A DNA stretch of 32,002 nucleotides, taken from positions 1-32,002 of the forward strand of contig CANIWM010000070.1 of NCBI GenBank assembly GCA_947471505.1. The letters are read 5' to 3'. The DNA comes from Chthoniobacteraceae bacterium (lineage in GTDB: Bacteria; Verrucomicrobiota; Verrucomicrobiia; Chthoniobacterales; Chthoniobacteraceae). The position numbers and the translations under genes were made by a program. The notes below the pieces were generated by a model. It worked only from the letters and a program-made list of their open reading frames with translations, searched no databases and was not told where the DNA came from. Below, piece by piece: positions 24,622-32,002 of this stretch. The stretch's first letter is position 1. Every line of letters starts with the position of its first letter.

Positions 24622-26886
24622 ATGTCACAAACATTGAACGAGTCTTCGCGTCTCTGCGCGACCTGCGGGGCGGCGCTGTTTAGCGGGCCGCTCGGCGAGC
24701 AGTGCCCGCGCTGTTCGTTTGCGCTCGCGGAATCGGAAGAAGACGATGCGCTTTGGGTGGCGGCCCTTTTTCCGGAGCTGATTATTGAGGAGCAAATCGC
24801 GCGGGGTGGGTTCGGGACGGTGTTTCGTGCGCAGCATCGGCGGATGAAGCGTCCGGTCGCACTGAAGTTTCTGGATACAGTGCTGGCGCATTCTGCGGAG
24901 GCGGTGGGGCTTTTTGAGAAAGAGATGATCACGGTCGGAGGTATGGATCATCCCGGGATTGTGAGGGCGCACGACGCGGGCGAGCGCGATGGGCATTGGT
25001 ATATCATCATGGAGTTTGTGGACGGCTCCGACTGCGGCGCGCTGGTGCGAAAGCACGGGACGCTGCCCATCGCGGAGAGCTGCGAGATCATCCGGCAGGC
25101 CGCGCTGGCGCTGCACCATGCGCATGGGAAAGGGCTCGTACACCGCGATGTGAAACCGGGCAACATCATGCTCGCGAGCGCTCTCTCTCAACCCTCCGCC
25201 ATCAACTCTCAACTAACGGTGAAGGTCCTCGACTTCGGTCTCGCCGGGATCGCCGTGGCACCGCTGCTCGACAACCCCTCAGCGGTGGAAGACGACTCCA
25301 CGGGCGACCGCTTCCTCGGCACGCTCGAGTACGTTGCGCCGGAGCAAATCGAGTCTCCGGGCAAAGTGGACGCCCGCGCCGACATCTACTCGCTCGGTGC
25401 CACGTTGCGGCGGTTCCTTACCGGCAAGCCCGCCCGCGAGGGCGCCAGCGAGCAGACGCTTTTGCTCCGGATGAAAGCCATCGTCTGCACGGCTGTTCCT
25501 CCTATCGCTGGGCTCCGGCCCGATTTGCCGCCTGCGCTTGCCGCGCTGTGCGACCAACTCGTTGCGCTCAACCGCCATCAGCGCCCGCCGTCCGCCGCCG
25601 AAGTCGCCGAACTGCTCGCCCCGTGGTGCGCCGGGGCCGAGCTCTCCCGCCTTTTCACGGACGGCCCGCTGCCGGAAAAGCCCTTCGTCTTTCCCAAAAA
25701 GAACCACCGCCCGCTCTGGGTCGCCGCCGCTGCCGTCGCCGTGGCGGCCACCGTCATATCCGCCTCTGGCAAAAAGCCCGCGCCCTCGCTCCCTCAGGAG
25801 CCCGCGGCAAGGCCCGTCTTCTCTCCGGACTACGCCATTAAACGCCACCTCCAGCCCGACGCGCTGCCCCGCCTCTTCTCCGACGCTTGGGAGTGGGATG
25901 CGGAAGCCATCGACTTCGCATTCAAAAAATGTGGCCGCCTCACCCCCGATGGCCGCATCGCCTACATCGACAACATCCGCAGCGACCTGAAACTCCCCGG
26001 CGTCATCCAAATCGCAACCTTCGGGACCGCCATCGACGCGGTGCCCGAAGCGAACAGCCGAAATGTCTGCCACCTCGGTATCGCGCCCAGTGGCCACTAC
26101 GTCTGGGCTATGCCGGAAGAAAACACGGGCCTCCACATTGGCCGCGCCCTGCCCGATGGCACGAACCTGCCCAAGTTGCGCTACGATTTTGGCGGCGAAA
26201 TTCCACGCCTCATCTACGAAACCGTGCGCAAGCGCATGGTCGAAAAAGGCGAGAAAGTGGCCGACGGCATCCCTTGGGGCTTCGCCTTTGCCACCACCGC
26301 CAATATCCCCGCCAACACCGGCCTCAAAGATGGCGACGTCCTCGTCGCCGACGAAGGCCACCGCACACTGGTCGCAGGCGTGCTGGAGAGCCGCCCCGGC
26401 ATCTGGCGCTTCCGGCTTGACGACGACGCCCCCGTGCGGCGCCTCGCCATTTTGGACCCCAAAGATGCCCGCCTCTACGATGTCACCATCTCCCGCCAAG
26501 GCGTCTTCGTGCTCAACGCCATCAACAACCACGAAATCGCCGCCGACGACCCACTCCAATTCCACCGCCGCATCCTGCGCTGGGATAAATCCGGCTGGCA
26601 CGACTGCATCCTCGATAAATCCATCCCCAACGCCGGAGGCCTCGCTGCCGACCCACTCAGCAGCGACCTCTACGTGGCCGAAGGTCCCGCTTCCAGCAGC
26701 TTGGAATCCAACCACCAGCGCATCGTCCGCCTCATCCCTACCGGCCCAGACCGCTACCGCGTCGAAGTCTTCGCCGACCGCTTCAACAAACTGAGCGATG
26801 CCGGCATCGCTTTCAGCACCGATGGAAAACGCATGATCATCACCGACAGCGGCAACCGCGCCATCGTCGTGCTGCGGAGAAAGTAG
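24622..26886 (+). CDS. Membrane-anchored Ser/Thr protein kinase with zinc ribbon and C-terminal propeller-like sensor
   Basis: 754 residues. A CxxC...CxxC zinc ribbon (C12, C15, C28, C31) comes first. The kinase domain (about 54-335) has glycine loop ARGGFGTVF, lysine K82 in ALKFLD, catalytic HRDVKPGN (H174-D176), DFGLAG at D204, and APEQ in the activation segment, so it should be active. A polar insert ALSQPSAINSQ sits between the catalytic loop and DFG. One membrane helix (about 364-382) leads to an extracytoplasmic part of ~370 residues with repeated strand motifs (DGDVLVADEGHRT, LYDVTISRQGVFVL, GGLAADPLSSDLYVAEG, AGIAFSTDGKRMIITDSGN), resembling an NHL/SMP30-like beta-propeller. Probably co-transcribed with the sigma factor. 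Confidence 0.9.
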   Translation: MSQTLNESSRLCATCGAALFSGPLGEQCPRCSFALAESEEDDALWVAALFPELIIEEQIARGGFGTVFRAQHRRMKRPVALKFLDTVLAHSAEAVGLFEKEMITVGGMDHPGIVRAHDAGERDGHWYIIMEFVDGSDCGALVRKHGTLPIAESCEIIRQAALALHHAHGKGLVHRDVKPGNIMLASALSQPSAINSQLTVKVLDFGLAGIAVAPLLDNPSAVEDDSTGDRFLGTLEYVAPEQIESPGKVDARADIYSLGATLRRFLTGKPAREGASEQTLLLRMKAIVCTAVPPIAGLRPDLPPALAALCDQLVALNRHQRPPSAAEVAELLAPWCAGAELSRLFTDGPLPEKPFVFPKKNHRPLWVAAAAVAVAATVISASGKKPAPSLPQEPAARPVFSPDYAIKRHLQPDALPRLFSDAWEWDAEAIDFAFKKCGRLTPDGRIAYIDNIRSDLKLPGVIQIATFGTAIDAVPEANSRNVCHLGIAPSGHYVWAMPEENTGLHIGRALPDGTNLPKLRYDFGGEIPRLIYETVRKRMVEKGEKVADGIPWGFAFATTANIPANTGLKDGDVLVADEGHRTLVAGVLESRPGIWRFRLDDDAPVRRLAILDPKDARLYDVTISRQGVFVLNAINNHEIAADDPLQFHRRILRWDKSGWHDCILDKSIPNAGGLAADPLSSDLYVAEGPASSSLESNHQRIVRLIPTGPDRYRVEVFADRFNKLSDAGIAFSTDGKRMIITDSGNRAIVVLRRK

Positions 26887-26918
26887 TCATCACGCGGAGT
26901 GATGCTGACTACTTTCCG
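26875..26918. terminator. Bidirectional hairpin spanning two convergent stop codons
   Basis: Left arm 26875-26893 and right arm 26899-26918 form 17 base pairs: 3 (CGG/CCG), a 2-base bulge, 9 (AAAGTAGTC/GACTACTTT), a 3-base bulge, and 5 (ATCAC/GTGAT), around the loop GCGGA. The kinase stop TAG (26884-26886) and the stop of the convergent nucleotidyltransferase (complement of 26890-26892) both lie in the left arm. There is no long T tract on either strand, so it may work as a transcript-end stabiliser or an imperfect terminator in both directions. Confidence 0.6.
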
Positions 26919-27654
26919 CCCTGCGAAACTCCTCCAGTTCCCGGCGCAGCGGCTCCCAATACGCACGGTCGAGCGCCTGCTCCGCTTGCCGCTCTGTGTC
27001 TAAAGCGAGGCGCAGCGCGTCTATGTCGCCACCGAGTGCCAGCGCGAGCAGCGGGCGCTTGTCGCGCAGGGTTTGGGCTTGCGCGGCGAAGGTGCGAGCG
27101 ATGTCGCTGAGGAGCTCCGGCGTCCGCACCTCGCGGAGCCAAAACTCAATCCACTCGGCGCTCGGATTGGCTGCGTTCTCGCGGTGATGGATCGTCGCGA
27201 GAAGCTCGATCACCGGCCAGTCTTTGCTGCGCTGTGTCTTTTTCGCCTGCACGAGATCGGGGATGCTCAGGAGATTATATTCCGCCCCCGCGTCATCGCC
27301 AAAAACCGTCCGCCGTTCCCACAAGATCGGGAACTCCGACACGCCTCGCATCTTTGCCATCACATCCACCCTCATCCCCTCCACGCCTGGCGCTTGGCAG
27401 CGAAAATGAACGGCGTGCCCGCGCTCCAGCACGGCAAGGGCAAATCGCGGGATGGCGATGCGCTCCGCCTGCAATTCCGCCAGCGCAGCGTGGAGCCGTG
27501 CGCTATTCGCGTCGTCGGCAAGCAGGATGAAATCGATGTCCTTACTAACTTGCGCCGCGCCGTAAAACACGGAGGCCTGCCCGCCCATGAGCAGTGCTTG
27601 GACTCCATGTTTCTGGAACGTCAAAAGGACTTGTCGGATCGGGGTCGGGATCAA
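26890..27654 (-). CDS. Predicted nucleotidyltransferase
   Basis: 254 residues. The N-terminal nucleotidyltransferase motif is present: MGGQASVFYGAAQVSKDIDFIL, with GGxxS-like start and the metal-binding D-x-D in DIDF. A third acidic position may be in MRVDVMAKM. The C-terminal half is helical and charged (RRELEEFRRAESS). Such proteins belong to the broad polymerase-beta-like group that includes AbiEii and MNT toxins; the specific role is unknown. The start is TTG 27654, inside the small companion gene and in another frame. The last codons form the right arm of the terminal hairpin shared with the kinase. Confidence 0.75.
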   Translation of the reverse strand: MIPTPIRQVLLTFQKHGVQALLMGGQASVFYGAAQVSKDIDFILLADDANSARLHAALAELQAERIAIPRFALAVLERGHAVHFRCQAPGVEGMRVDVMAKMRGVSEFPILWERRTVFGDDAGAEYNLLSIPDLVQAKKTQRSKDWPVIELLATIHHRENAANPSAEWIEFWLREVRTPELLSDIARTFAAQAQTLRDKRPLLALALGGDIDALRLALDTERQAEQALDRAYWEPLRRELEEFRRAESSQHHSA

Positions 27655-27769
27655 GGCTACCTCCTAAGGCTAAGTATTGTGCGAAAATTTCCTCACTGCG
27701 CCGAAAGCGCTCCATCGGAGTGAGGTCTATCCACTCCTGCCATTCTTCCGGCATCTGTTCGTAAGTCAT
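27545..27769 (-). CDS. Small companion protein upstream of the nucleotidyltransferase
   Basis: 74 residues from ATG 27769. The sequence EEWQEWIDLTPMERFRRSEEIFAQYLALGGSLDPDPDPTSPFD resembles a small conserved protein that I recall lying directly upstream of nucleotidyltransferase genes. The family-like pattern seems to continue to the end (HGRAGLRVLRRG). It overlaps the nucleotidyltransferase by 110 bases in a different frame. An in-frame ATG upstream at 27907 would add a poor-looking, proline-rich leader. It could be an antitoxin-like partner or a stabilising subunit; nothing in the sequence decides this. Confidence 0.6.
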   Translation of the reverse strand: MTYEQMPEEWQEWIDLTPMERFRRSEEIFAQYLALGGSLDPDPDPTSPFDVPETWSPSTAHGRAGLRVLRRGAS

Positions 27770-27963
27770 CGCGCCTTTCAAATACGGCTTCCGGGGCGCG
27801 GTGGCAAGGAGCCAAAAGGAAAAGGGAGGTAGGTTCATTCTCCGGCTCTCGGGCAAAGGCGTCCTGCGGGGCACCTCGGCGGGCGCGTCCGATCCTGTGA
27901 ATCGCAACTATTTTCCAAAAAGATTCATCCCCGGCGTTACCTTTCCAAAAAAAATTCGGATGG

Positions 27964-28845
27964 ATGGAAGTGAGCACTCATTTTTCCAACTTCCGAACGA
28001 CCAGAGCCGCCTTTTTGCGCAGCCTTGCCTTGCTTCTTTTACTCGGCGTCTCCGCGTATGCGTTTCCCCCGGCTCCTTACTACACGCTCTACGGGATGGT
28101 CCGCGATCAAGTCGGCCAGGTCGTCACGGCACAGGATGCTGTGATCATTTTGCTCAAGGGCGGAGAGGAAGTCGGGCGCACGCCGATCACTCACGGCGTC
28201 CAGCTCGACCAAAACTACGAACTCAACATCCGCCTCGACCAAAACCGCACAGGCACCACGCTCTACACGACCAAGGCGGTTTTGGCGCAGGGGGCGTTCA
28301 GTATCGTAGTGCAGATGGATGGCGCGCTTTTTTACCCCATCGAAGTGCAGGGCAATCTCACGGCGGGCAAGGGCGGCGAGCGCGTGAAGCTGGACTTGAA
28401 TCTCGGCGAAGACCTGGACCATGACGGGCTGCCGGACATTTGGGAGCAATGGCAGCTCTATCAGGCGGGCCGCTTTCCGGGCGATGACGGCAATTGGGAA
28501 ATCAACCTCATCGACAAAAACGGGGACTTCGACGGGGACGGGCAGAGCAACTGGGCCGAGTATCTTGCCGGGACATTTGCCGGTGACGCGACGGAGAAGT
28601 TCGACCTCAAAATCAAAGAGAAACTGGCGACCGACGTGCGCCTCGAGTTCTTCGGCATCACGGGGAAGACCTACACCATTGAACGCTCGACGGATTTTGT
28701 GACGTGGACGCGGGTTCCCTTTTCCGTCGGCGCGCCGGGGGCCGGATCGGAGACGCACACTGCGCCCGATGTCGGCATTCGCTCGGCCTACGCAAAGCCG
28801 GTCGCCGGCGCCGGGAAAGAATTCTACCGCCTGACCGTGCGATAG
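27964..28845 (+). CDS. Secreted protein with EF-hand-like calcium loops
   Basis: 293 residues with a signal peptide whose hydrophobic core is LALLLLLGVSAYA and which ends near residue 33. The first domain (about 38-146) looks like a beta-sandwich (YTLYGMVRDQVGQVV, DAVIILLKGGEEVGRTPI). Two calcium-binding loops of the D-x-D-x-D-G type follow: D150/D152/D154/D158/E161 in DLDHDGLPDIWE, and D188/D190/D192/N196/E199 in DFDGDGQSNWAE. These resemble thrombospondin type 3 or dockerin-like loops. The C-terminal part has GKTYTIERSTDFVTWTRV, a phrase I associate with secreted verrucomicrobial proteins. First of three secreted proteins in a row, 34 bases before the next. Confidence 0.7.
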   Translation: MEVSTHFSNFRTTRAAFLRSLALLLLLGVSAYAFPPAPYYTLYGMVRDQVGQVVTAQDAVIILLKGGEEVGRTPITHGVQLDQNYELNIRLDQNRTGTTLYTTKAVLAQGAFSIVVQMDGALFYPIEVQGNLTAGKGGERVKLDLNLGEDLDHDGLPDIWEQWQLYQAGRFPGDDGNWEINLIDKNGDFDGDGQSNWAEYLAGTFAGDATEKFDLKIKEKLATDVRLEFFGITGKTYTIERSTDFVTWTRVPFSVGAPGAGSETHTAPDVGIRSAYAKPVAGAGKEFYRLTVR

Positions 28846-28879
28846 GCCGGACCACCTCAACCTCGAACCTGCAACTTTC

Positions 28880-30556
28880 ATGATTCCAATCAAAAACCTT
28901 CTCGCAGCCGCCGCTCTGTTCCTCGCAGTCGGCACCACCGCACAAGCGCAGTGGCAGACGACGACTTACTCGCTCAAGGGCGGGTGGAACGCCATCAACC
29001 TCACGGGCGATGCGAGCTACGCTACCATCGACACGATCCTGCCGACTTCGGTGATCGAAGTGTGGCGCTGGAACCCGAATCCGAATCAGGTGCAGTTCAT
29101 GTCATCGCCGCTCATTCCCACGGAAGGCACGCCGGAGTGGAATGTGTGGAAGCGCACGGGCGGCGGGAGCACGCTGTCGCTGCTCACGGGCCCTGCGACT
29201 TATCTCGTCAAATGCTCGGGAACCACGACCAATACGTATTCCGTCGCCATCCAGCAATCGCCGAAGCCGCCGCGGACTTCATGGGTGAGAAACGGGGCAA
29301 ATTTAAACGGCTTTGCGACGTTCAAGAATGGTTCGAACTTCCCGACTTTTGCGAACTACTTCACCACCTTCCCGACGGCGGTCGCGGCGAGCACGAAGAT
29401 CTACAAATACGTCGGCGGCGACCTTGGGCCGAACAATCCGCTGCAAATCTTCTCCACGACGCTGGAGCGTGTGGACCGCAATCAGGCTTACTGGTTCTCG
29501 GCAGAAGTGGTGGGCGATTTCTCGGGGCCGGTGAAGATGAGTTTCTCCAGCAGCAACGCGCTGGATTTTGGACGCACGGGCACGACGGTTTCCGCGCAGT
29601 TTTACAATCGGAGCGATGCGCCAATCACGCTCACGTTCACCCCGGTGAACAGCGAACCCGCGCCAATCTCCCAGCCCGCGCTCAGCGGCCCGGCACCGAT
29701 CACGAGGAAGGTGTTTAATACCTCGACGCTCGTGTTCGACGATGTGCCGATCACCGGAGCCGTGACGGAGGTGCTCGCGCCAAAGACGAATACCACGGTG
29801 ACTTTCGGCATCAACCGGGCAGGGATGACCGGACCTTCAAACGCGCTCTACGCCTCGCTGCTCCGCGTTACGGACAGCGGTAATTTGATGGACGTGTATC
29901 TTCCCGTCTCCGCGCAGAAAGGCACGCTCGCCGGGCTGTGGATTGGCGACATCAGCCTCAAGGGAGTCGGCAGTCAGGTCGCCGGGGCCACGGGCACGAC
30001 TACCCCGCGCGAGTTCCCGCTTCGCACGCTGCTCCACGTCTCGGATACGGGCACGCCGCGCCTGCTCTCGCAGGTTTTCCTCGGGCAGCTCGCCGCTGCG
30101 GGAAATGACTCCGGGGTCTGCACCACGGAAGCACTGCTGAAGCAGGATGCAAAAGCCAGTGCCCAACGCCTCGTCGCGGCGCACATGCCGCTGAACCAAG
30201 TCATCACTGGCTCCGGCGCACTCGCCGCGCTACCGAGCACGGTGACTTGCACGATTTCGGTCCCGTATAACGATCCGACGAACCCATTCGTCCACCAGTA
30301 TCACCCGGATCACGACAACAAAAACGCCCGCTTCCAGCCTCTGGGCGCCGGAGTCGAGAGCTACAATATCACACGCACCTGCACGTTCACTTTCACTGCC
30401 ACGCCGCCCCCGGGCGGCACGACGAGTGGATGGGGCAGCAGCGTCATCGGCGGCACTTACGCCGAGACGATCACCGGCATCCACAAAAACCCCATCACCG
30501 TCTCCGGCACCTTCGAACTCCGACGCGCGTCGGAGATCGGGACGCTCAGCCAATAG
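28880..30556 (+). CDS. Large secreted beta-rich protein, unknown function
   Basis: 558 residues with a clear signal peptide (LLAAAALFLAVGTTAQA-QW). The mature chain is rich in Thr, Ser, Asn and Gly, has few charged residues in long stretches, and alternates strand-like segments, suggesting stacked beta domains of a surface or matrix protein. The opening YSLKGGWNAINLTGDASY and the later SLKGVGSQVAGATGTTTP show no catalytic motif that I recognise. Its position, 34 bases after the calcium-loop protein and 27 before the next secreted protein, indicates one operon. Confidence 0.65.
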   Translation: MIPIKNLLAAAALFLAVGTTAQAQWQTTTYSLKGGWNAINLTGDASYATIDTILPTSVIEVWRWNPNPNQVQFMSSPLIPTEGTPEWNVWKRTGGGSTLSLLTGPATYLVKCSGTTTNTYSVAIQQSPKPPRTSWVRNGANLNGFATFKNGSNFPTFANYFTTFPTAVAASTKIYKYVGGDLGPNNPLQIFSTTLERVDRNQAYWFSAEVVGDFSGPVKMSFSSSNALDFGRTGTTVSAQFYNRSDAPITLTFTPVNSEPAPISQPALSGPAPITRKVFNTSTLVFDDVPITGAVTEVLAPKTNTTVTFGINRAGMTGPSNALYASLLRVTDSGNLMDVYLPVSAQKGTLAGLWIGDISLKGVGSQVAGATGTTTPREFPLRTLLHVSDTGTPRLLSQVFLGQLAAAGNDSGVCTTEALLKQDAKASAQRLVAAHMPLNQVITGSGALAALPSTVTCTISVPYNDPTNPFVHQYHPDHDNKNARFQPLGAGVESYNITRTCTFTFTATPPPGGTTSGWGSSVIGGTYAETITGIHKNPITVSGTFELRRASEIGTLSQ

Positions 30557-30583
30557 CCTTTAACCAACCAAACTCTTCCAACC

Positions 30584-31879
30584 ATGAAATCCATTCTCAA
30601 ACCAACTCACACAGCCAAACGCATGAAAACCAAACTCATCCTCGCCACCGCAATCGGCCTCGCGCTGAACCATCTCAACGCGCAGGGCGTTCCGTCCCTC
30701 ATTAACTATCAGGGAAAAGTGACCGATAACGCCGGCGTCGGCATCGGCACGGGAACCGCAGTGAACCGGCAGATCATCTTCCGCATTTTCGACGCCCCCA
30801 CGGGCGGCAACCGGCTTTGGTCGGAGCAGCAGACGGTGACGCTGTCGGACGGCGAGTTCAGCGTGCTGCTCGGCCAGGGCATTGACGCGGTGTACAGCAC
30901 GCTCACAGAGTCGCCGCGGCCTGCGCTCGATACCGTCTTCGGAGGTTCCGGTGCACGCTACATCGAGATCGTCGTGGATGGCGGAGATAACAACCTCGAC
31001 GCGGGCGATACCGCCATCACTCCGCGCCAACGCTTCACCGCATCGGCCTATGCGTTCCGCGCAGCCTCCGTGGATGGCATCTCGAATGGCAGCGACCTTC
31101 AGTTCAACGGCAACTCCGACTACGGGCTCGGATTTTATGACTCATCGCGTTTGTTCAGCGGTGCCGGGGTGGATGGTCCGGTGCTCTACGGGCGCGGCGG
31201 CGGTGTGCTCGGCTCGGTGAATGGAGCCACGCAGGTCGCGGCGCTGCGCTGGAACGCGGCAGGCGCAGTCGGCGTCGGCACGCCATCGCTTGGCGTCCTC
31301 CCGGCCACTACGAAGTTGGTCGTCCAGGGCGACGATGCCACGACTTCGCCCCAGCAGATCGTCGTTCGCGGAAACACCGACCCGACTCGCACACTGCGTC
31401 TCGGCTATAACACGATGGGCAACTGGGGTTCCATCCAGGCATTCAACGCCACCGCGACACCGCTTTATTTGAACCCGCTCGGTGGCACCGTCAACACGGG
31501 CGGCGGCATCCTGACACGCGGTGGCGCACCCGGCGTCAATAACGTGAATAACACCGGCTACGCATTCACCGGCAACAGCGGGGACAATGACAGTGGTCTG
31601 TTCAGCACTGCGGACGGACGAGTCAGCATCTACACCAGCGGAATCGAGCGCATCTCCGTAACCGATGCGACGACTACCGTGAACAACAGCTTCAACCTTC
31701 CGGGCGGCGTCACTACATCCGGCGTTTTAGCGCGCGGAGGCCCGCCCGGAGCGCAGGGGGTGAATAACAACGGATACGCATTCAGCGGCAGCGGCGGTGA
31801 CAACGACAGCGGAATGTACAGTGATACGGATGGCATCGTGAAATTCTACTCCAAGGAATGCCTGAATAAAGCGGCGTGA
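30584..31879 (+). CDS. Secreted stalk- or tail-fibre-like repeat protein, apparently truncated
   Basis: 431 residues. A signal peptide is visible after the internal Met at 30623 (MKTKLILATAIGLALNHLNA); ATG 30584 is the longer choice, and neither has a ribosome binding site. The N-terminal domain starts QGVPSLINYQGKVTDNAG and ends at ITPRQRFTASAYAFRA, a pattern common at the start of bacterial surface proteins with phage-tail-fibre-like stalks. Towards the end are two related units: RGGAPGVNNVNNTGYAFTG...DNDSGLFS and RGGPPGAQGVNNNGYAFSG...DNDSGMYS. The first continues IYTSGIERISV; the second breaks after VKFYS into KECLNKAA and stops. The expected C-terminal trimerisation or chaperone domain is missing. 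Confidence 0.65.
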   Translation: MKSILKPTHTAKRMKTKLILATAIGLALNHLNAQGVPSLINYQGKVTDNAGVGIGTGTAVNRQIIFRIFDAPTGGNRLWSEQQTVTLSDGEFSVLLGQGIDAVYSTLTESPRPALDTVFGGSGARYIEIVVDGGDNNLDAGDTAITPRQRFTASAYAFRAASVDGISNGSDLQFNGNSDYGLGFYDSSRLFSGAGVDGPVLYGRGGGVLGSVNGATQVAALRWNAAGAVGVGTPSLGVLPATTKLVVQGDDATTSPQQIVVRGNTDPTRTLRLGYNTMGNWGSIQAFNATATPLYLNPLGGTVNTGGGILTRGGAPGVNNVNNTGYAFTGNSGDNDSGLFSTADGRVSIYTSGIERISVTDATTTVNNSFNLPGGVTTSGVLARGGPPGAQGVNNNGYAFSGSGGDNDSGMYSDTDGIVKFYSKECLNKAA

Positions 31880-32002
31880 TTCTGGCGCGATTGCGATGAG
31901 ACGCCTCGTTGAGCGTTCCGGGTGGTGTTTTTTGGGCGAAATCGGGTTAAAGCCGTCGTTTTTGGTGAGTTCCGTACAGGGTCAAGCCTTTGGCAGCAGA
32001 GG

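Noticed and set aside
27770-27963. Possible gene or RNA in the gap before the secreted cluster
   Set aside because: Only a short direct repeat TTTCCAAAAA and A-rich runs are visible; no convincing start, fold or promoter.

Overview
The window is GC-rich, gene-dense DNA from a bacterial chromosome. I infer a member of the Verrucomicrobiota or a close PVC relative; no rRNA or marker tree is available here. The signs are an ECF sigma factor next to a zinc-ribbon, membrane-anchored Ser/Thr kinase, a large membrane VWA/amidotransferase-like protein of the type common in planctomycetes and verrucomicrobia, secreted proteins with EF-hand-like calcium loops, many genes without a Shine-Dalgarno sequence, and frequent GTG starts. 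No tRNA, rRNA or CRISPR array was seen. No stretch over 300 bases lacks a gene.

Layout. 1-1298: a palindromic element, possibly MITE-like, runs into a sensor histidine kinase gene that is also cut by an in-frame TAG. 1368-4280: a secreted HtrA-type protease is followed 6 bases later by a paralogue that has lost all three catalytic residues. 4381-5257: two small exported or membrane-anchored proteins of unknown role. 5324-5847: a MazF/PemK-type toxin-antitoxin pair. 5909-7540: a lactate permease. 7696-11014 (minus): a glycosyltransferase with a decayed second N-terminal domain, and exonuclease VII large subunit XseA. 11157-15230: an iron-type ABC transporter (binding protein, two-half permease, ATPase) whose ATPase reads in frame into a lipoprotein signal and an NHL-repeat propeller. 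15283-15976: a VapBC-like pair. 16155-19010: the VWA-domain membrane protein. 19165-22924: purK, a Sua5/TsaC protein and murJ. 22921-23766 (minus): a lone PotC-type permease whose stop codon overlaps that of murJ. 23881-26886: the ECF sigma factor and Ser/Thr kinase. 26890-27769 (minus): a nucleotidyltransferase and a small companion gene that overlap in different frames. 27964-31879: three secreted proteins in a row; the last ends inside a repeat and looks truncated.

How the genes work together. The window mixes housekeeping genes (xseA, purK, tsaC/sua5, murJ) with envelope and accessory functions. The clearest functional units are the iron-type transporter operon, the protease/pseudoprotease pair, the sigma-factor/kinase pair and the three-gene secreted cluster. 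The most unusual observations are the ATPase-NHL lipoprotein read-through, the dual-coding overlap at the nucleotidyltransferase, the long hairpin that contains the stop codons of two convergent genes, and the doubly damaged histidine kinase.
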